Counted from the first letter of the stretch, positions 44,188 through 55,047 are shown. The stretch is 64,000 nt of DNA from Mesorhizobium sp. J428 (GCF_024699925.1 NZ_JAJOMX010000001.1:5122001-5186000), one strand, 5' to 3'. The notes: generated by a model from the sequence alone, not told the origin. Numbers and translations: made by a program.

Positions 44188-46119
44188 TCACCACGGCGTC
44201 GGGTGATTGTCGATCCGCATCTGGAAGATGAAATAGGTCGGCGAGCAGAAGCCCTTGCCCTTGACCTTCGCGATGCCCGGCGTGTCTGGCGGGAAGGCTT
44301 GGCACATATAGTCCTCGCGGCAGAACATGTCGGCCGAGCAGGTCGGCCGGTTGCCGCGCACGACGGCGGCGCCGAGGCAGGACTCGAAATCGTTGGTCGC
44401 CACGCACAGATCGAAGGCCTTGCCGCCGGCCAGCCCGCAGATCTCGCGCGGCTCGGGCTTTCCGGGTCGGAAGTCGGCAAAGGTCCGGTCGCGGTCGGTG
44501 CAGGCGCGGTAGGCGATGCCGGCCGGCACGCCGATCTTCGGCGGGCGGCAATTGTAGGTCTCGCGGTTGATCGCCGCCGCCTTCGCCGTAAACGGCGCGG
44601 AGACCGTCATCCGGTCGTTGAAAGGTTGCGTGGCGTTGGTCGCGATCTCGCCGGTCACGCAAGGATGGCCGGAGAACATGTTCGGCGAGTCCGGCGGCAA
44701 CAGGCACTGGCCAAGCTTCGCTGGCACGCCTGAGGCGCTTGCGAGCGCCGTGCAGGCCAGCCCCGCCTCGCAGTCCCAGCCGGACGCAAACCCGTCCGCC
44801 TCCTCGGGCAGCAGGCATGACATGCCGGCCTTGGCCGGCCGGTAGGCGACCGTATCCGCGAGCCATTCCGCAGGCGGCGCGGACGAAAGCTGGCGAAAGC
44901 GGTCGGGCGTGTTCCCGGCCGCCACTGCTGCGAGCCATGCTTCGCGGCGCGGCAGTTCCGCTGCGACATGCGGCGAGAGGCCGACCTCGATCCGGTTGAG
45001 CGGCGAGGAATCGGCATCGTCCTTGCCGATGAAGTGGAAGCCCGCCGTCGAGCCCGCCTGGTGACAGCCCTGGCAGGAGCCGTTTTCCAGCCGTGCGAGC
45101 AGCGCCTGCGGCGTCTTGAGCAGACGCATCCCGTCGAACGCAACATCCGCGAAATCGGCCGGATCGAACAGCGGTTCGAACGGCCGGTTGGCGAGCCGCA
45201 CGCTGCCGAAGGTCGAGTAGGACACCACCTTCCGCGCCAGGAATTTCTCCGGGATCTCGTAGACGCCGAGATCGACCGCCGCGACATTGTCGCGAACATA
45301 GGCGGCAAGCTCGGCCCTCAAAGCGGCATCGGAGGACAGCAGCGCCGCGTCGGGCGTGTTCTCCAGCGGCCTCTCCGTCACGGTGTCGCCGTCGAGGCCG
45401 AAGATGCGCATCAGATAAGCCGCCTGCCCGCCGAACTCGGTCTCCTGGCCGGAGGGAAAGCGCACCACCTGCGCGTTGAGCTCAATCTGCTTCAGGCGCA
45501 GCCCTGCCTTGTCCAGCGCCCCGCCGGCGAGCCAGCCGGCATCGAGCGCCTCGTCAAGCCCCGGCGTCCAGCGCGCCGCAGCCGCCTCGCACCCGCCGTC
45601 CTCATCCGGCAGCACGGAGTAGACGGCGTTGAAGTTGAACGGCATGCGCGAGGCCATCGTCCGCTTCTTCGCCGTGAACCTGTAGGCGAGCCGGTAGATC
45701 AGCCGCACCTCGCCGCAGCCCGCCTCGCCGCGCAGATCGGCGAAGTCACGGCGGTCCATCCGGTTGACCAGCCCGACGAGCCGGAAACGCGCCGCGTCCG
45801 TCGCAAGCCAGCGCATGTCCATGACCCGGCCGACATTGCCGTCCGTCACCTCGAACAGCACCCGCCCACCGGCCTTCATCTCCGCACGAAGCTCAGCCAC
45901 GTCCTGCGAGATGATTGAGACGATCGACCGGTATGCCGGCGACGACGCCTGCAGTGCCGAAAGTCCGGTGCCCGCCTCCGCACCGAACACATCCTCGAAG
46001 GCGTAGCCCTTGCTCTCCAACTCGGTAAGCAGCGCGCGGTCGTCGACATAGAGGATCGGCGAAGCGCCGGCTGGCAATACCAGGAACAGCGCGACGACGA
46101 AAAAGACGAAGCGGATCAT
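44188..46119 (-). CDS. large secreted protein with a single c-type heme motif
   Basis: 643 residues. Signal peptide MIRFVFFVVALFLVLPAGAS. One CxxCH heme site lies in ENGSCQGCHQAGSTAGFHF at about residue 330. Upstream is a long region with paired acidic and basic patches (FADLRGEAGCGEVRLIYRLA). The C-terminal third is cysteine-rich (SGWDCEAGLACTALA, NRETYNCRPPKIGV, ADMFCREDYMCQAFPPDTPG) and may hold disulfide knots. I do not recognise the family; a periplasmic electron-transfer or redox-sensing role is possible. The ATG at 46119 overlaps the nnr stop (ATGA). A longer upstream frame is a shadow of nnr. Confidence 0.72.
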   Translation of the reverse strand: MIRFVFFVVALFLVLPAGASPILYVDDRALLTELESKGYAFEDVFGAEAGTGLSALQASSPAYRSIVSIISQDVAELRAEMKAGGRVLFEVTDGNVGRVMDMRWLATDAARFRLVGLVNRMDRRDFADLRGEAGCGEVRLIYRLAYRFTAKKRTMASRMPFNFNAVYSVLPDEDGGCEAAAARWTPGLDEALDAGWLAGGALDKAGLRLKQIELNAQVVRFPSGQETEFGGQAAYLMRIFGLDGDTVTERPLENTPDAALLSSDAALRAELAAYVRDNVAAVDLGVYEIPEKFLARKVVSYSTFGSVRLANRPFEPLFDPADFADVAFDGMRLLKTPQALLARLENGSCQGCHQAGSTAGFHFIGKDDADSSPLNRIEVGLSPHVAAELPRREAWLAAVAAGNTPDRFRQLSSAPPAEWLADTVAYRPAKAGMSCLLPEEADGFASGWDCEAGLACTALASASGVPAKLGQCLLPPDSPNMFSGHPCVTGEIATNATQPFNDRMTVSAPFTAKAAAINRETYNCRPPKIGVPAGIAYRACTDRDRTFADFRPGKPEPREICGLAGGKAFDLCVATNDFESCLGAAVVRGNRPTCSADMFCREDYMCQAFPPDTPGIAKVKGKGFCSPTYFIFQMRIDNHPTPW

Positions 46120-47618
46120 CGGGCAGTTACCCCGGCGAACAGCTCCTTCAAAACCCCTGGCACCATCCCGGGCAGATCCTCCGCGATCAGCCCCGGCCCG
46201 AAACGGCTTCCGGCCTCGGCATGGATCCAGACCGCCGCGCATGCCGCCTCGAAGGCGTTCATCTGCTGCGCGGCGAGCCCCGCGACAATCCCCGCCAGCA
46301 CGTCGCCGGAGCCCGCGGTCGCGAGCCATGGCGAGCCGTTCGAATTGATCACGGCGTGCCCGTCGGGATCTGCGACCACCGTGTCCGGCCCCTTGAGCAC
46401 CACCACCGCATGCGCGCGGACGGCAGCCTTGCGCACCTTCTCGACCTTGGACAGCGTACCGTCGCGCGCGATGTCAGAAAACAGCCGCGCGAACTCGCCC
46501 TCGTGCGGCGTGAGCACGAGGCTAGCCTTCGACGCACCGGCGGAGATGAACAGCGAGGCCGGCGCGTCCTTGAAAGCGGAGAACGCGTCGGCGTCGAGAA
46601 CCAGGGTGAACGGCGCGGTCGCAGTGTCGAGCAGTGCCAGCGCCGTTTCCCTCAGCCTGTCGAAATCGCCGAAGCCCGGCCCGAGCACTGCCGCGCGGAC
46701 CTTCCGCTCGCCGACGAACTCCGCAACATCGGAGACGCTCTCGACCCTCCGCACCATGACCGAAGTGAGATGCGCGGCGTTCACCTGCAGCGCCGACGGC
46801 GGCGACAGGACCGTCACCGCCCCTGCCCCCGCCCGCGCGGCGGCGAGCGCCGAGAGCCGCGCCGCCCCGGTCGCCGTCGGTGGACCCGAAAACGCGGCGA
46901 CATGGCCGCGCGCATATTTGTGCGTGTCCGTCGACGGCGTGGGCACTGCCGCGGCCCACAGAGCGGGCAGGTTTTCGTTCAGCGCGCGCGGGCCGATGAC
47001 GCGCTCGGGAATGCCGATGTCGGCAACGACGAGCTCGCCGCAGAGCGTCCGACCGGGTTCGAGCAGATGTCCCGGCTTCTTGCGCGCGAAGGTGATTGTG
47101 AGATCCGCCTTCGGGCACGGCCCGTCAGCACGGCCGGTGAGCCCCGAAAGACCGGAAGGAAGGTCGACCGCCACCACGGGCACGCCTGCCTCCCCGATCG
47201 CGCGGAACACCGGTTCGAAGGCCCGGCCGAGCGGCCGCGCGAGGCCCGCGCCATAGAGCGCATCGACCACGACGCTGCCCGAATCGGGACGGTAGTCGCC
47301 GAAGGGTTTCGCCTCGACCGGACAGTTCGCCGCCGCCTTCGCCGCGTCGCTTCCGGCCCGTGGCATCCCCTGCGCCCACAGCCCGACCACGCACCCCGCT
47401 TCCGCCAGGAGCCGCGCCACGACATAGCCGTCGCCGCCATTGTTGCCGGGGCCGGCGAGCACGTCGAAGCGTGCTGCCCCCGCATAGCGCCGCATAAGCT
47501 CGGCCGCGATCGCAGCGCCCGCGTTGCGCATCAGCCCGTAGCCGTCGAACGGGCCCGCTTCGATCGCGGCCCGGTCGACCGCGCCCATTTCGTCCGGCGT
47601 CAGGATTTCATGCGGCAT
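46116..47618 (-). CDS. nnr: bifunctional NAD(P)H-hydrate epimerase/dehydratase
   Basis: 500 residues when started at ATG 47618; an ATG at 47633 adds five residues. Epimerase (YjeF_N) half: FDVLAGPGNNGGDGYVVARL at about residue 52 and VVDALYGAGLARPLG, AVDLPSGLSG. ADP/ATP-dependent dehydratase half from about residue 230: PSTDTHKYARGHVAAFSGPP, LTPHEGEFARLFSDIARDGT, VVLKGPDTVVADPDG and GSPWLATAGSGDVLAGIVAG. It repairs damaged NADH and NADPH. Commonly located beside glnB in Rhizobiales, as here. Confidence 0.94.
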   Translation of the reverse strand: MPHEILTPDEMGAVDRAAIEAGPFDGYGLMRNAGAAIAAELMRRYAGAARFDVLAGPGNNGGDGYVVARLLAEAGCVVGLWAQGMPRAGSDAAKAAANCPVEAKPFGDYRPDSGSVVVDALYGAGLARPLGRAFEPVFRAIGEAGVPVVAVDLPSGLSGLTGRADGPCPKADLTITFARKKPGHLLEPGRTLCGELVVADIGIPERVIGPRALNENLPALWAAAVPTPSTDTHKYARGHVAAFSGPPTATGAARLSALAAARAGAGAVTVLSPPSALQVNAAHLTSVMVRRVESVSDVAEFVGERKVRAAVLGPGFGDFDRLRETALALLDTATAPFTLVLDADAFSAFKDAPASLFISAGASKASLVLTPHEGEFARLFSDIARDGTLSKVEKVRKAAVRAHAVVVLKGPDTVVADPDGHAVINSNGSPWLATAGSGDVLAGIVAGLAAQQMNAFEAACAAVWIHAEAGSRFGPGLIAEDLPGMVPGVLKELFAGVTAR

Positions 47619-48354
<736 letters not shown>

Positions 48355-48409
48355 TCGACACAACGTCGACGTAAATAACAGCCGTCATCCACACTAGGGA
48401 AAACGACCT

Positions 48410-49819
48410 ATGACGACAGCCAAAGACATCATGAAGCAGATCAAGGACAACGACGTGAAATTCGTCGACCTCCGCTTCACCGATCCCAAGGGCAAGATGC
48501 AGCACGTGACGATGGACGTCGTCGAGGTGGACGAGGACATGTTCGCCGACGGCGTCATGTTCGACGGCTCCTCCATCGCCGGCTGGAAGGCCATCAACGA
48601 GTCCGACATGGTGCTCATGCCCGACACGGACACGGTCCACATGGACCCGTTCTTTGCGCAGTCGACCATGGTCGTCATGTGCGACATCCTCGACCCGATC
48701 TCCGGCGAGGCCTACAACCGCGATCCGCGCGGCACGGCCAAGAAGGCCGAGGCCTACATGAAGTCGGAAGGCATCGGCGACACGATTTATGTCGGTCCGG
48801 AAGCCGAGTTCTTCGTCTTCGACGACGTCAAGTACAAGGCCGACCCCTACAACACCGGCTTCAAGCTGGACTCGACCGAACTGCCGTCGAACGACGACAC
48901 CGACTACGAGACCGGCAACCTCGGCCATCGCCCGCGCATCAAGGGCGGCTACTTCCCCGTCCCGCCGATCGATTCGCTTCAGGACATGCGTTCCGAGATG
49001 CTCACCGTCATGTCCGAGATGGGCGTGCGCACCGAGAAGCACCACCACGAGGTGGCCGCCGCCCAGCATGAGCTTGGCCTGAAGTTCGACACGCTGGTCC
49101 GCAACGCCGACAAGATGCAGATCTACAAGTATGTCGTGCACCAGGTGGCCAACGCCTATGGCAAGACGGCCACCTTCATGCCGAAGCCGGTCTTCGGCGA
49201 CAACGGCTCGGGCATGCACGTCCACATGTCGATCTGGAAGGGCGGCAAGCCGACCTTCGCCGGCAACGAATATGCCGGCCTGTCGGAGAACTGCCTCTTC
49301 TTCATCGGCGGCGTCATCAAGCACGCCAAGGCGGTCAACGCCTTCACCAACCCGCTCACCAACTCCTACAAGCGGCTGGTCCCGGGCTATGAGGCGCCGG
49401 TTCTGCTCGCCTATTCGGCGCGCAACCGCTCGGCGTCGTGCCGCATCCCCTTCGGCTCGTCGCCGAAGTCGAAGCGCGTCGAGGTCCGCTTCCCCGATCC
49501 GGGCGCGAACGCCTATCTCGGCTTCTCGGCGCTGCTGATGGCCGGCCTCGACGGTATCAAGAACAAGATCCATCCCGGCCAGCCGATGGACAAGGATCTC
49601 TACGACCTGCCGCCGAAGGAGCTGAAGAAGATCCCGACCGTCTGCGGCTCGTTGCGCGAAGCGCTCCAGTCGCTCGACAAGGACCGCGGCTTCCTCAAGG
49701 CCGGCGGCGTCTTCGACGACGACCAGATCGACGCCTATATCGAACTCAAGATGGCGGAGGTCATGCGCTTCGAAATGACCCCGCACCCGGTCGAATTCGA
49801 CATGTATTACTCGGTCTGA
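48410..49819 (+). CDS. glnA: glutamine synthetase type I
   Basis: 469 residues, GSI-beta length. Conserved regions: [19 protein letters not shown], the ATP site [40 protein letters not shown] and the adenylylation Tyr in [17 protein letters not shown]. Active-site Glu and Arg ([12 protein letters not shown]) are present. Product assimilates ammonia; regulation by PII/adenylyltransferase is expected. A long hairpin follows its stop by 17 bases. Confidence 0.97.
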   Translation: MTTAKDIMKQIKDNDVKFVDLRFTDPKGKMQHVTMDVVEVDEDMFADGVMFDGSSIAGWKAINESDMVLMPDTDTVHMDPFFAQSTMVVMCDILDPISGEAYNRDPRGTAKKAEAYMKSEGIGDTIYVGPEAEFFVFDDVKYKADPYNTGFKLDSTELPSNDDTDYETGNLGHRPRIKGGYFPVPPIDSLQDMRSEMLTVMSEMGVRTEKHHHEVAAAQHELGLKFDTLVRNADKMQIYKYVVHQVANAYGKTATFMPKPVFGDNGSGMHVHMSIWKGGKPTFAGNEYAGLSENCLFFIGGVIKHAKAVNAFTNPLTNSYKRLVPGYEAPVLLAYSARNRSASCRIPFGSSPKSKRVEVRFPDPGANAYLGFSALLMAGLDGIKNKIHPGQPMDKDLYDLPPKELKKIPTVCGSLREALQSLDKDRGFLKAGGVFDDDQIDAYIELKMAEVMRFEMTPHPVEFDMYYSV

Positions 49820-49836
49820 CAACGGCTCAGCTTGGC

Positions 49837-49885
49837 CTGCAAGCCCTTGGCATCAAGAAAGACTTGACCAGCCAAGGGTTTGCAG
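49837..49885 (+). terminator. long hairpin after glnA (terminator- or stabiliser-like)
   Basis: CTGCAAGCCCTTGGC (49837-49851) pairs with GCCAAGGGTTTGCAG (49871-49885), 14 Watson-Crick pairs and one wobble, and TCAAG/CTTGA forms an inner stem around AAAGA. There is no U-run. It may be a rho-assisted terminator or an mRNA 3-prime protector. Confidence 0.65.
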
Positions 49886-50065
49886 ACTGAGACATTGCCC
49901 CGAAGTCATACTCTTGAAAACATAAGCAGTACAGAGTAAACAACTCCTGCGACGGAGTCAGGAACTCCTGTTTCGCTGAAAACGTCGCGATCTCTAGAAT
50001 TGCAGGTTAGCTAGGCAACTTTCTTGAAGTCCGCGCTCATTAGACGCGCGACGAAGGGGTTCGTC

Positions 50066-51805
50066 ATGCATCTGTTACATATGTGCGTGCGCGCAGCCGC
50101 AGTTGTGTGCTGCATGGTCGCGCTTGACTCACCGTGGCACGCAAACGCCGGCGTGCTCGAGACGAACTACCTCCCCCTGTGGATGCCGATGCCGAGGTTC
50201 ATACCTGGCCCGCCGCTGTGGCTGCCTCCCGTTCCTCCCAAAGGAGGCGGGGAGATTTACGATCCGTCTCCGACGGCCACGTACGAAATGTCCAACATCG
50301 GCGGCTACTCGTTCCCTGCCTGTGAACCCAATCCAAGCGGGCTGATGACGAAGACTCAATGGGGTTCCGCGGCATTCCGGCAGGCGGGGCGTATTGTCGT
50401 TCACACCTTCGGCAGCGATTTCGACACCGTGCTTGCCGCCTACCGCGGCTCCTCTTGCGGCGCGCTCACCCTTCTCGGCGTCAACGACAACCGGGTCGTT
50501 TCCGGAATCAGCACCAGTCAGAGCCTCCTGCAATTCGACGTCGCCGCCAACACGCAGTATCGCCTGCAGATCGGCGGCCGGAGCGGCGCCGAGGGCGATA
50601 TCTACGCCAACATCTTCCGCCTGCCTGTCGGGGGCGGCCTTTCGGCCTTCCTGGCAAAATATGGCGGCGCGTCCTTCGAGGGGCGGGACTATGTCTGCGA
50701 GCTTGGCTACACGCATGCGTCGACCTGCCCTGCCGCGACGTTCGTCGTCCATAACAGCACGAACCGGACACTGAGCGTCACGCCCTCGGCCAGCCTGGGC
50801 GGCGCCTTTGTGATCCCCGCCGTGTTTTCGTTGGCGCCTGGTCAGGCCAAGGCTGTCACCTTCAACTATAATGCGGTGTTCAACAGGACGACGCTCCGAA
50901 CCGTCGTAGGATACTTCACATTCAGCGGGCGCGTTGGAACCACGCTCATCAGTCGCGCTTACTCCCGCGGCCTGGTCAGCGTGAAGTCGCAAACGGGCTA
51001 TGGTCCGAATGTGCTGCGCGCCGCCGTGGCAAACCAGGTGCGCACGGCCTATGTCAACGAGGGCGTCTACTTCGACGTGAAGGTGTCGAACATCGGAACG
51101 CAGGCCGCCACCGGCTGCCATGCACGTTCCAAGGTCTTTTCCCGCCTCAAGACTTACTGGCAGCCATTCACGCCTCCGTCCACAACGGGAACCCCGAGTG
51201 TGCCGATCGCGATCCCGGCCAGCGGCTTCAAATGGCTCCGCGTCTGGATGGCGAGCCAGACAGGCCGGGATGGTGACCCTCTCTCGCTGGGCGACGTCAT
51301 CATCGACTGCGCGAACACGGCCGAGCTTGCTTTCAACGCAGCCAACCGGTTCGACCTGACGTCGTTCGGATCTTTCAGCCTTCGAAACGTCACCGTCGCC
51401 GCGGTCTCGCCGACGACTGGCGTACTCAACGTGCCGGCGACTGGCACTGCCAAGTTCCGCGTGTCGGTCAAGAACACGGGCGCGGCTGCCCAGATGCGCG
51501 TCAACGGCTTCTACGAAGGGCCCTATGACGATCCGGCGAATTCGCAGTTCACCGTAACGAGCATTTGCGCCGCAAACGCGGCCGGAGCCTGCATCGGCCC
51601 CAACAACGCAACCGCCCTCATCTACAGCGCGCCGCAGAACGTTACCAAATATTTCAACGTGTTCGTGCGGGCACCGGCCGTGAATCCGGGTTACGACGCC
51701 TCGAAGCGCCGCATATTCCTGAACGTAAAGCAGGATGCACCTGCCAACGTGGCCACGGACTATGTGCTCGTCGGTACACGCGGCATCGCCGTGAGGAAGA
51801 ATTAG
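50066..51805 (+). CDS. secreted protein with PPC-like and Ig/CARDB-like domains
   Basis: 579 residues. Signal sequence MHLLHMCVRAAAVVCCMVAL; mature part opens with proline-rich PMPRFIPGPPLWLPPVPPKG. Residues about 90-190 match a pre-peptidase C-terminal (PPC)-type beta sandwich (VHTFGSDFDTVLAAYRGSSC, GALTLLGVNDN, ISTSQSLLQFDVAANTQYRL). Later parts look like tandem Ig-like sheets (VAAVSPTTGVLNVPATGTAK, FRVSVKNTGAAAQMRVNGFY). No protease or other catalytic site is seen. The ATG at 50066 follows AAGGGG by six bases; a TTG at 50024 is unlikely. An adhesive or surface-binding role is a guess. Confidence 0.75.
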   Translation: MHLLHMCVRAAAVVCCMVALDSPWHANAGVLETNYLPLWMPMPRFIPGPPLWLPPVPPKGGGEIYDPSPTATYEMSNIGGYSFPACEPNPSGLMTKTQWGSAAFRQAGRIVVHTFGSDFDTVLAAYRGSSCGALTLLGVNDNRVVSGISTSQSLLQFDVAANTQYRLQIGGRSGAEGDIYANIFRLPVGGGLSAFLAKYGGASFEGRDYVCELGYTHASTCPAATFVVHNSTNRTLSVTPSASLGGAFVIPAVFSLAPGQAKAVTFNYNAVFNRTTLRTVVGYFTFSGRVGTTLISRAYSRGLVSVKSQTGYGPNVLRAAVANQVRTAYVNEGVYFDVKVSNIGTQAATGCHARSKVFSRLKTYWQPFTPPSTTGTPSVPIAIPASGFKWLRVWMASQTGRDGDPLSLGDVIIDCANTAELAFNAANRFDLTSFGSFSLRNVTVAAVSPTTGVLNVPATGTAKFRVSVKNTGAAAQMRVNGFYEGPYDDPANSQFTVTSICAANAAGACIGPNNATALIYSAPQNVTKYFNVFVRAPAVNPGYDASKRRIFLNVKQDAPANVATDYVLVGTRGIAVRKN

Positions 51806-51870
51806 ACGATTCGGCCACCCTTCGCAGGCGACCTGCGACTCAGATTCTCCTCCCGATGGCCGCCCCGCCT

Positions 51871-52497
51871 TCAAACCCTGCCGAGCAGATCGTCCGCCAG
51901 CGCTTGCATATCTGCCGCCTTGAGGAAATCCTCATGCGCCCGCAAAAGGTTCATCCGCAGATTGTTGCGGATGTAATCATAGTCGTGCCCGACGAGGCTT
52001 TGGTGGATCGGCAGCGCCTTGTGGATCAGCCGAGCCATTGGCTCGGCCATCAGCCGCACCGGCCGTGGCGCATCCGATTGCGTCGCCTGCAGCCGTTCGC
52101 GCACCAGTTCGCGTGCCTTCGTCCAGAAATCGTCGGGCTCCCCGGCTGGAAGCGGATGGCGTTCGAATGCCGCCGCAGCGACCGCCTCGATCGCATCGGG
52201 CAGCCGGCGCTGACGCAGCCCCGCGGCCGGACGGATCATTCCCTCCAGCATCTCGGCCAGCATCGCGACGGCAGGCGGGTAGCTCTGCCAGCACGACGCC
52301 GTCAACTTCTCGCGGAATTCCTCCTCGGAGAACAGCTTCTGCCAATAGACCCCTGCCCTGACGCGGCAGAACTCCACGACGCACTTCTGGGCCACGAACG
52401 CCGCCCGCGCGTCGAGGAAGTCGACAAGGCCGCCAGCTGTTGCGATTGGCGGGTCCTTGCGGAACACCGTTGAAACGAGATTGTCGATCAGGCCCAT
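51871..52497 (-). CDS. conserved alphaproteobacterial protein of unknown function, next to a solute symporter
   Basis: 208 residues, helical, no signal or membrane segment. MGLIDNLVSTVFRKDPPIAT, DARAAFVAQKCVVEFCRVRA, AGVYWQKLFSEEEFREKLTA and LPIHQSLVGHDYDYIRNNLR form the conserved core. It is divergent from the DUF4212/symporter pair and may be linked to it, but I know of no assigned function. The ATG at 52497 is preferred over the extra ATG at 52500. Confidence 0.72.
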   Translation of the reverse strand: MGLIDNLVSTVFRKDPPIATAGGLVDFLDARAAFVAQKCVVEFCRVRAGVYWQKLFSEEEFREKLTASCWQSYPPAVAMLAEMLEGMIRPAAGLRQRRLPDAIEAVAAAAFERHPLPAGEPDDFWTKARELVRERLQATQSDAPRPVRLMAEPMARLIHKALPIHQSLVGHDYDYIRNNLRMNLLRAHEDFLKAADMQALADDLLGRV

Positions 52498-52749
52498 CAC
52501 GTCTCCACCCGTTGCCCGGACAGCGTATCCGTATCCAATGCGCGGTGCCAGCCTCGCGGCTCCGCACCGCCCCGACCGATTCTAAAGTTGTATGAGCAAC
52601 GACCTCCCACAAATGTTACCAAATCCGCAACGTCGTACGAATCCGCAGCAGATGGGATTCGCTGCGGGGTGTGCGGGGCGCGGCCTCGCAGGGGTGGAGA
52701 ATGAGACGGCGGCACCCGATGCCGCGACAAGAGGAGGAGGGAATGCGAA

Positions 52750-53004
52750 ATGGCCATGCCTGATCGCGTAAGCTACTGGAACAGGACCAGGAACCTCATG
52801 ATCGTCATGATGGTCCTCTGGGTCTTCTTCGGCTACGTCGTCCACATGTTCGTGGGCGCGCTCAACAATATCGTCATCCTTGGCTTCCCGCTCGGCTACT
52901 ACATGGCCGCGCAAGGGTCGCTGATCGCCTTTGTCATCATGCTCTTCGTCTTCGCTGGCCGGCAGAACGCCATCGATGAAGAGCATGGCGTCGCTGAAGA
53001 ATAA
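52750..53004 (+). CDS. DUF4212 small subunit of a sodium/solute symporter
   Basis: 84 residues with two membrane helices: NLMIVMMVLWVFFGYVVHMF and YYMAAQGSLIAFVIMLFVFA, typical of the DUF4212 proteins that accompany ActP-like symporters. Starts about nine bases after GGAGG. The large symporter gene follows 12 bases later. Confidence 0.9.
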   Translation: MAMPDRVSYWNRTRNLMIVMMVLWVFFGYVVHMFVGALNNIVILGFPLGYYMAAQGSLIAFVIMLFVFAGRQNAIDEEHGVAEE

Positions 53005-53016
53005 TCGGAGGCGACC

Positions 53017-54996
53017 ATGGCAAACACAACCGTCTCCGGAGGTGACTTCACCTCCAATCTCGGCCGCATCTACGGCATCTACACGGGCGGCTTCATCGCC
53101 TTCATCGTGCTCATGGCGATCCTCAACGCCATCGGCGTTCCCAATGCGATCATCGGTTACCTATTCGTGGGCTTCACGATCGCCATCTACGCCGTCATCG
53201 GCATCCTGTCCCGCACCATGCAGGTCGGCGAATACTATGTCGCCGGTCGCCGCGTGCCAGCCGTCTACAACGGCATGGCGACAGGCGCAGACTGGATGTC
53301 CGGCGCCTCCTTCGTCGGTATGGCCGGCACCCTCTATGCTCTCGGCTATGACGGCCTCGCCTTCGTGCTGGGTTGGACGGGCGGCTACGTTCTGGTTGCG
53401 GTCCTGGTGGCACCGTTCCTGCGCAAGTTCGGCGCCTACACGGTTCCGGACTTCCTGTCGGCCCGTTACGGCGGCAATCTTGCCCGCTTTATCGGCGTGA
53501 TCGTGCTGTTCTCCTGCTCGTTCACCTACGTCGTCGCGCAGATCTATGCGACCGGCATCATCTCGGCCCGCTTCCTTGGCCTCGATTTCAACGTCGCGGT
53601 CTATGTGGGTCTGGCCGGCATCCTGGTCTGCTCGATGCTCGGCGGCATGCGCGCCGTCACCTGGACCCAGGTTGCGCAGTATATCGTGCTCATCATCGCC
53701 TACCTGATTCCGGCGATCTGGATGTCGACGGTCAAGACCGGCGTGCCGATCCCGCAGCTGATGCAGGGCCAGGCCCTTCAGAGCATCGCCGCGCTGGAAC
53801 AGGCACAGGGCATCGCGGTCGGCCATGCGACTCCGTTCGCACATGGCGGCTACAATGCCCTGAACTACTTCCTGCTCATCCTCTGCCTGATGGTCGGAAC
53901 GGCCTCGTTGCCGCACGTTCTGATGCGCTATTTCACGACACCATCGGTGCGTGAGGCGCGCGTCTCGGTCGCCTGGTCGCTGCTGTTCATCTTCATCCTC
54001 TACTTCACGGCGCCGGCCTATGCCGCCTTCGCGAAGTGGACGATGCTCGATCTGGTGGCCTCCGGCCTCACGCCGGACAACATCGCGGAGAAGGCAGGCT
54101 GGATGTTCCGCTGGGCGGCAGCCGACAACGCGCTGGTGCAGATCTGCGGCAAGGCTGCAATTGACGCGGCAGCCGTCGCGGCGGCGTGCGGAGAGCAGGG
54201 CGTGACCAACATTGCCTTCTCCAACATCAACCTGAACGCCGACATGATCGTCCTGGCGACCCCGGAAATGGCAGGCATGCCCTATGTCATCTCCGGTCTC
54301 GTCGCCGCCGGTGGTCTCGCCGCCGCTCTGTCCACCGCGGACGGACTGCTGCTGGCCATCGCCAATGCGCTCAGCCACGACATCTACTACAAGATGATCG
54401 ACCAGAACGCGCCGACCGCGCGCCGTCTCATCGTCTCCCGCATCCTGCTGGTGCTGGTGGCGATCGCGGCAGCCTATGTGGCGTCGACCAAGCCGGCCGA
54501 CATCCTCGCGATGGTGTCCTGGGCATTTTCGCTCGCGGCGGCGGGCCTCTTCCCGGCGCTGGTGCTCGGCGTCTGGTGGAAGCGCACCAACTCCGCCGGC
54601 GCGATCGCGGGCATGATCGCGGGCTTCGGCATCTGCCTCTACTACCTGCTCGGCACCCGCTACGGCGCAGTTTCCTTCTATGAGATGTGGAGCGGGCTCT
54701 CGACGGCCTCGGCCGAGGCAGTTGCGAAGTATCAGGAGCTCAAGGCGGCCTATGCCGCGGCGGCCCCTGACGCGCAGGCGGCAGCCTGGGCGGCACTCGA
54801 CAAGCATGCGCAGACGATCGCCAGCTGGTGGGGCGTCAAGAACCTGTCGGCGGCTGCCTTCGGCCTCCCGGTCGGCTTCGTCGTCATGATCGTCGTCAGC
54901 ATGCTGACCAAGGCGCCGTCGCAGCAGATGCAGGATTTCATCGAGGAAATCCGCGTCCCGCGCGGCAAGACGCTGATGGAAGAAAAGACGGCCTGA
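53017..54996 (+). CDS. sodium:solute symporter family (SSS) transporter, ActP/MctC-like
   Basis: 659-residue inner-membrane transporter, about 13 helices. SSS features: YYVAGRRVPAVYNGMATGAD, SFVGMAGTLYALGYDGLAFV, APFLRKFGAYTVPDFLSARY, TYVVAQIYATGIISARFLG and SAADGL-like GLAAALSTADGLLLAIANA. An unusual cysteine-bearing loop (LVQICGKAAIDAAAVAAACG) lies between helices. It probably takes up a short carboxylate such as acetate, lactate or propionate with Na+. A terminator follows its stop. Confidence 0.92.
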   Translation: MANTTVSGGDFTSNLGRIYGIYTGGFIAFIVLMAILNAIGVPNAIIGYLFVGFTIAIYAVIGILSRTMQVGEYYVAGRRVPAVYNGMATGADWMSGASFVGMAGTLYALGYDGLAFVLGWTGGYVLVAVLVAPFLRKFGAYTVPDFLSARYGGNLARFIGVIVLFSCSFTYVVAQIYATGIISARFLGLDFNVAVYVGLAGILVCSMLGGMRAVTWTQVAQYIVLIIAYLIPAIWMSTVKTGVPIPQLMQGQALQSIAALEQAQGIAVGHATPFAHGGYNALNYFLLILCLMVGTASLPHVLMRYFTTPSVREARVSVAWSLLFIFILYFTAPAYAAFAKWTMLDLVASGLTPDNIAEKAGWMFRWAAADNALVQICGKAAIDAAAVAAACGEQGVTNIAFSNINLNADMIVLATPEMAGMPYVISGLVAAGGLAAALSTADGLLLAIANALSHDIYYKMIDQNAPTARRLIVSRILLVLVAIAAAYVASTKPADILAMVSWAFSLAAAGLFPALVLGVWWKRTNSAGAIAGMIAGFGICLYYLLGTRYGAVSFYEMWSGLSTASAEAVAKYQELKAAYAAAAPDAQAAAWAALDKHAQTIASWWGVKNLSAAAFGLPVGFVVMIVVSMLTKAPSQQMQDFIEEIRVPRGKTLMEEKTA

Positions 54997-55015
54997 TTTC
55001 GGCCGTCGCGACGGA

Positions 55016-55047
55016 GGCGGGGTCCGGCCACGGGCCCCGCCTTCTTG
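55016..55047 (+). terminator. rho-independent terminator after the symporter
   Basis: GGCGGGG at 55016-55022 pairs with CCCCGCC at 55035-55041 around a 12-base loop that can pair further; TTCTTGT follows. It sits 20 bases after the symporter stop. Confidence 0.75.
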
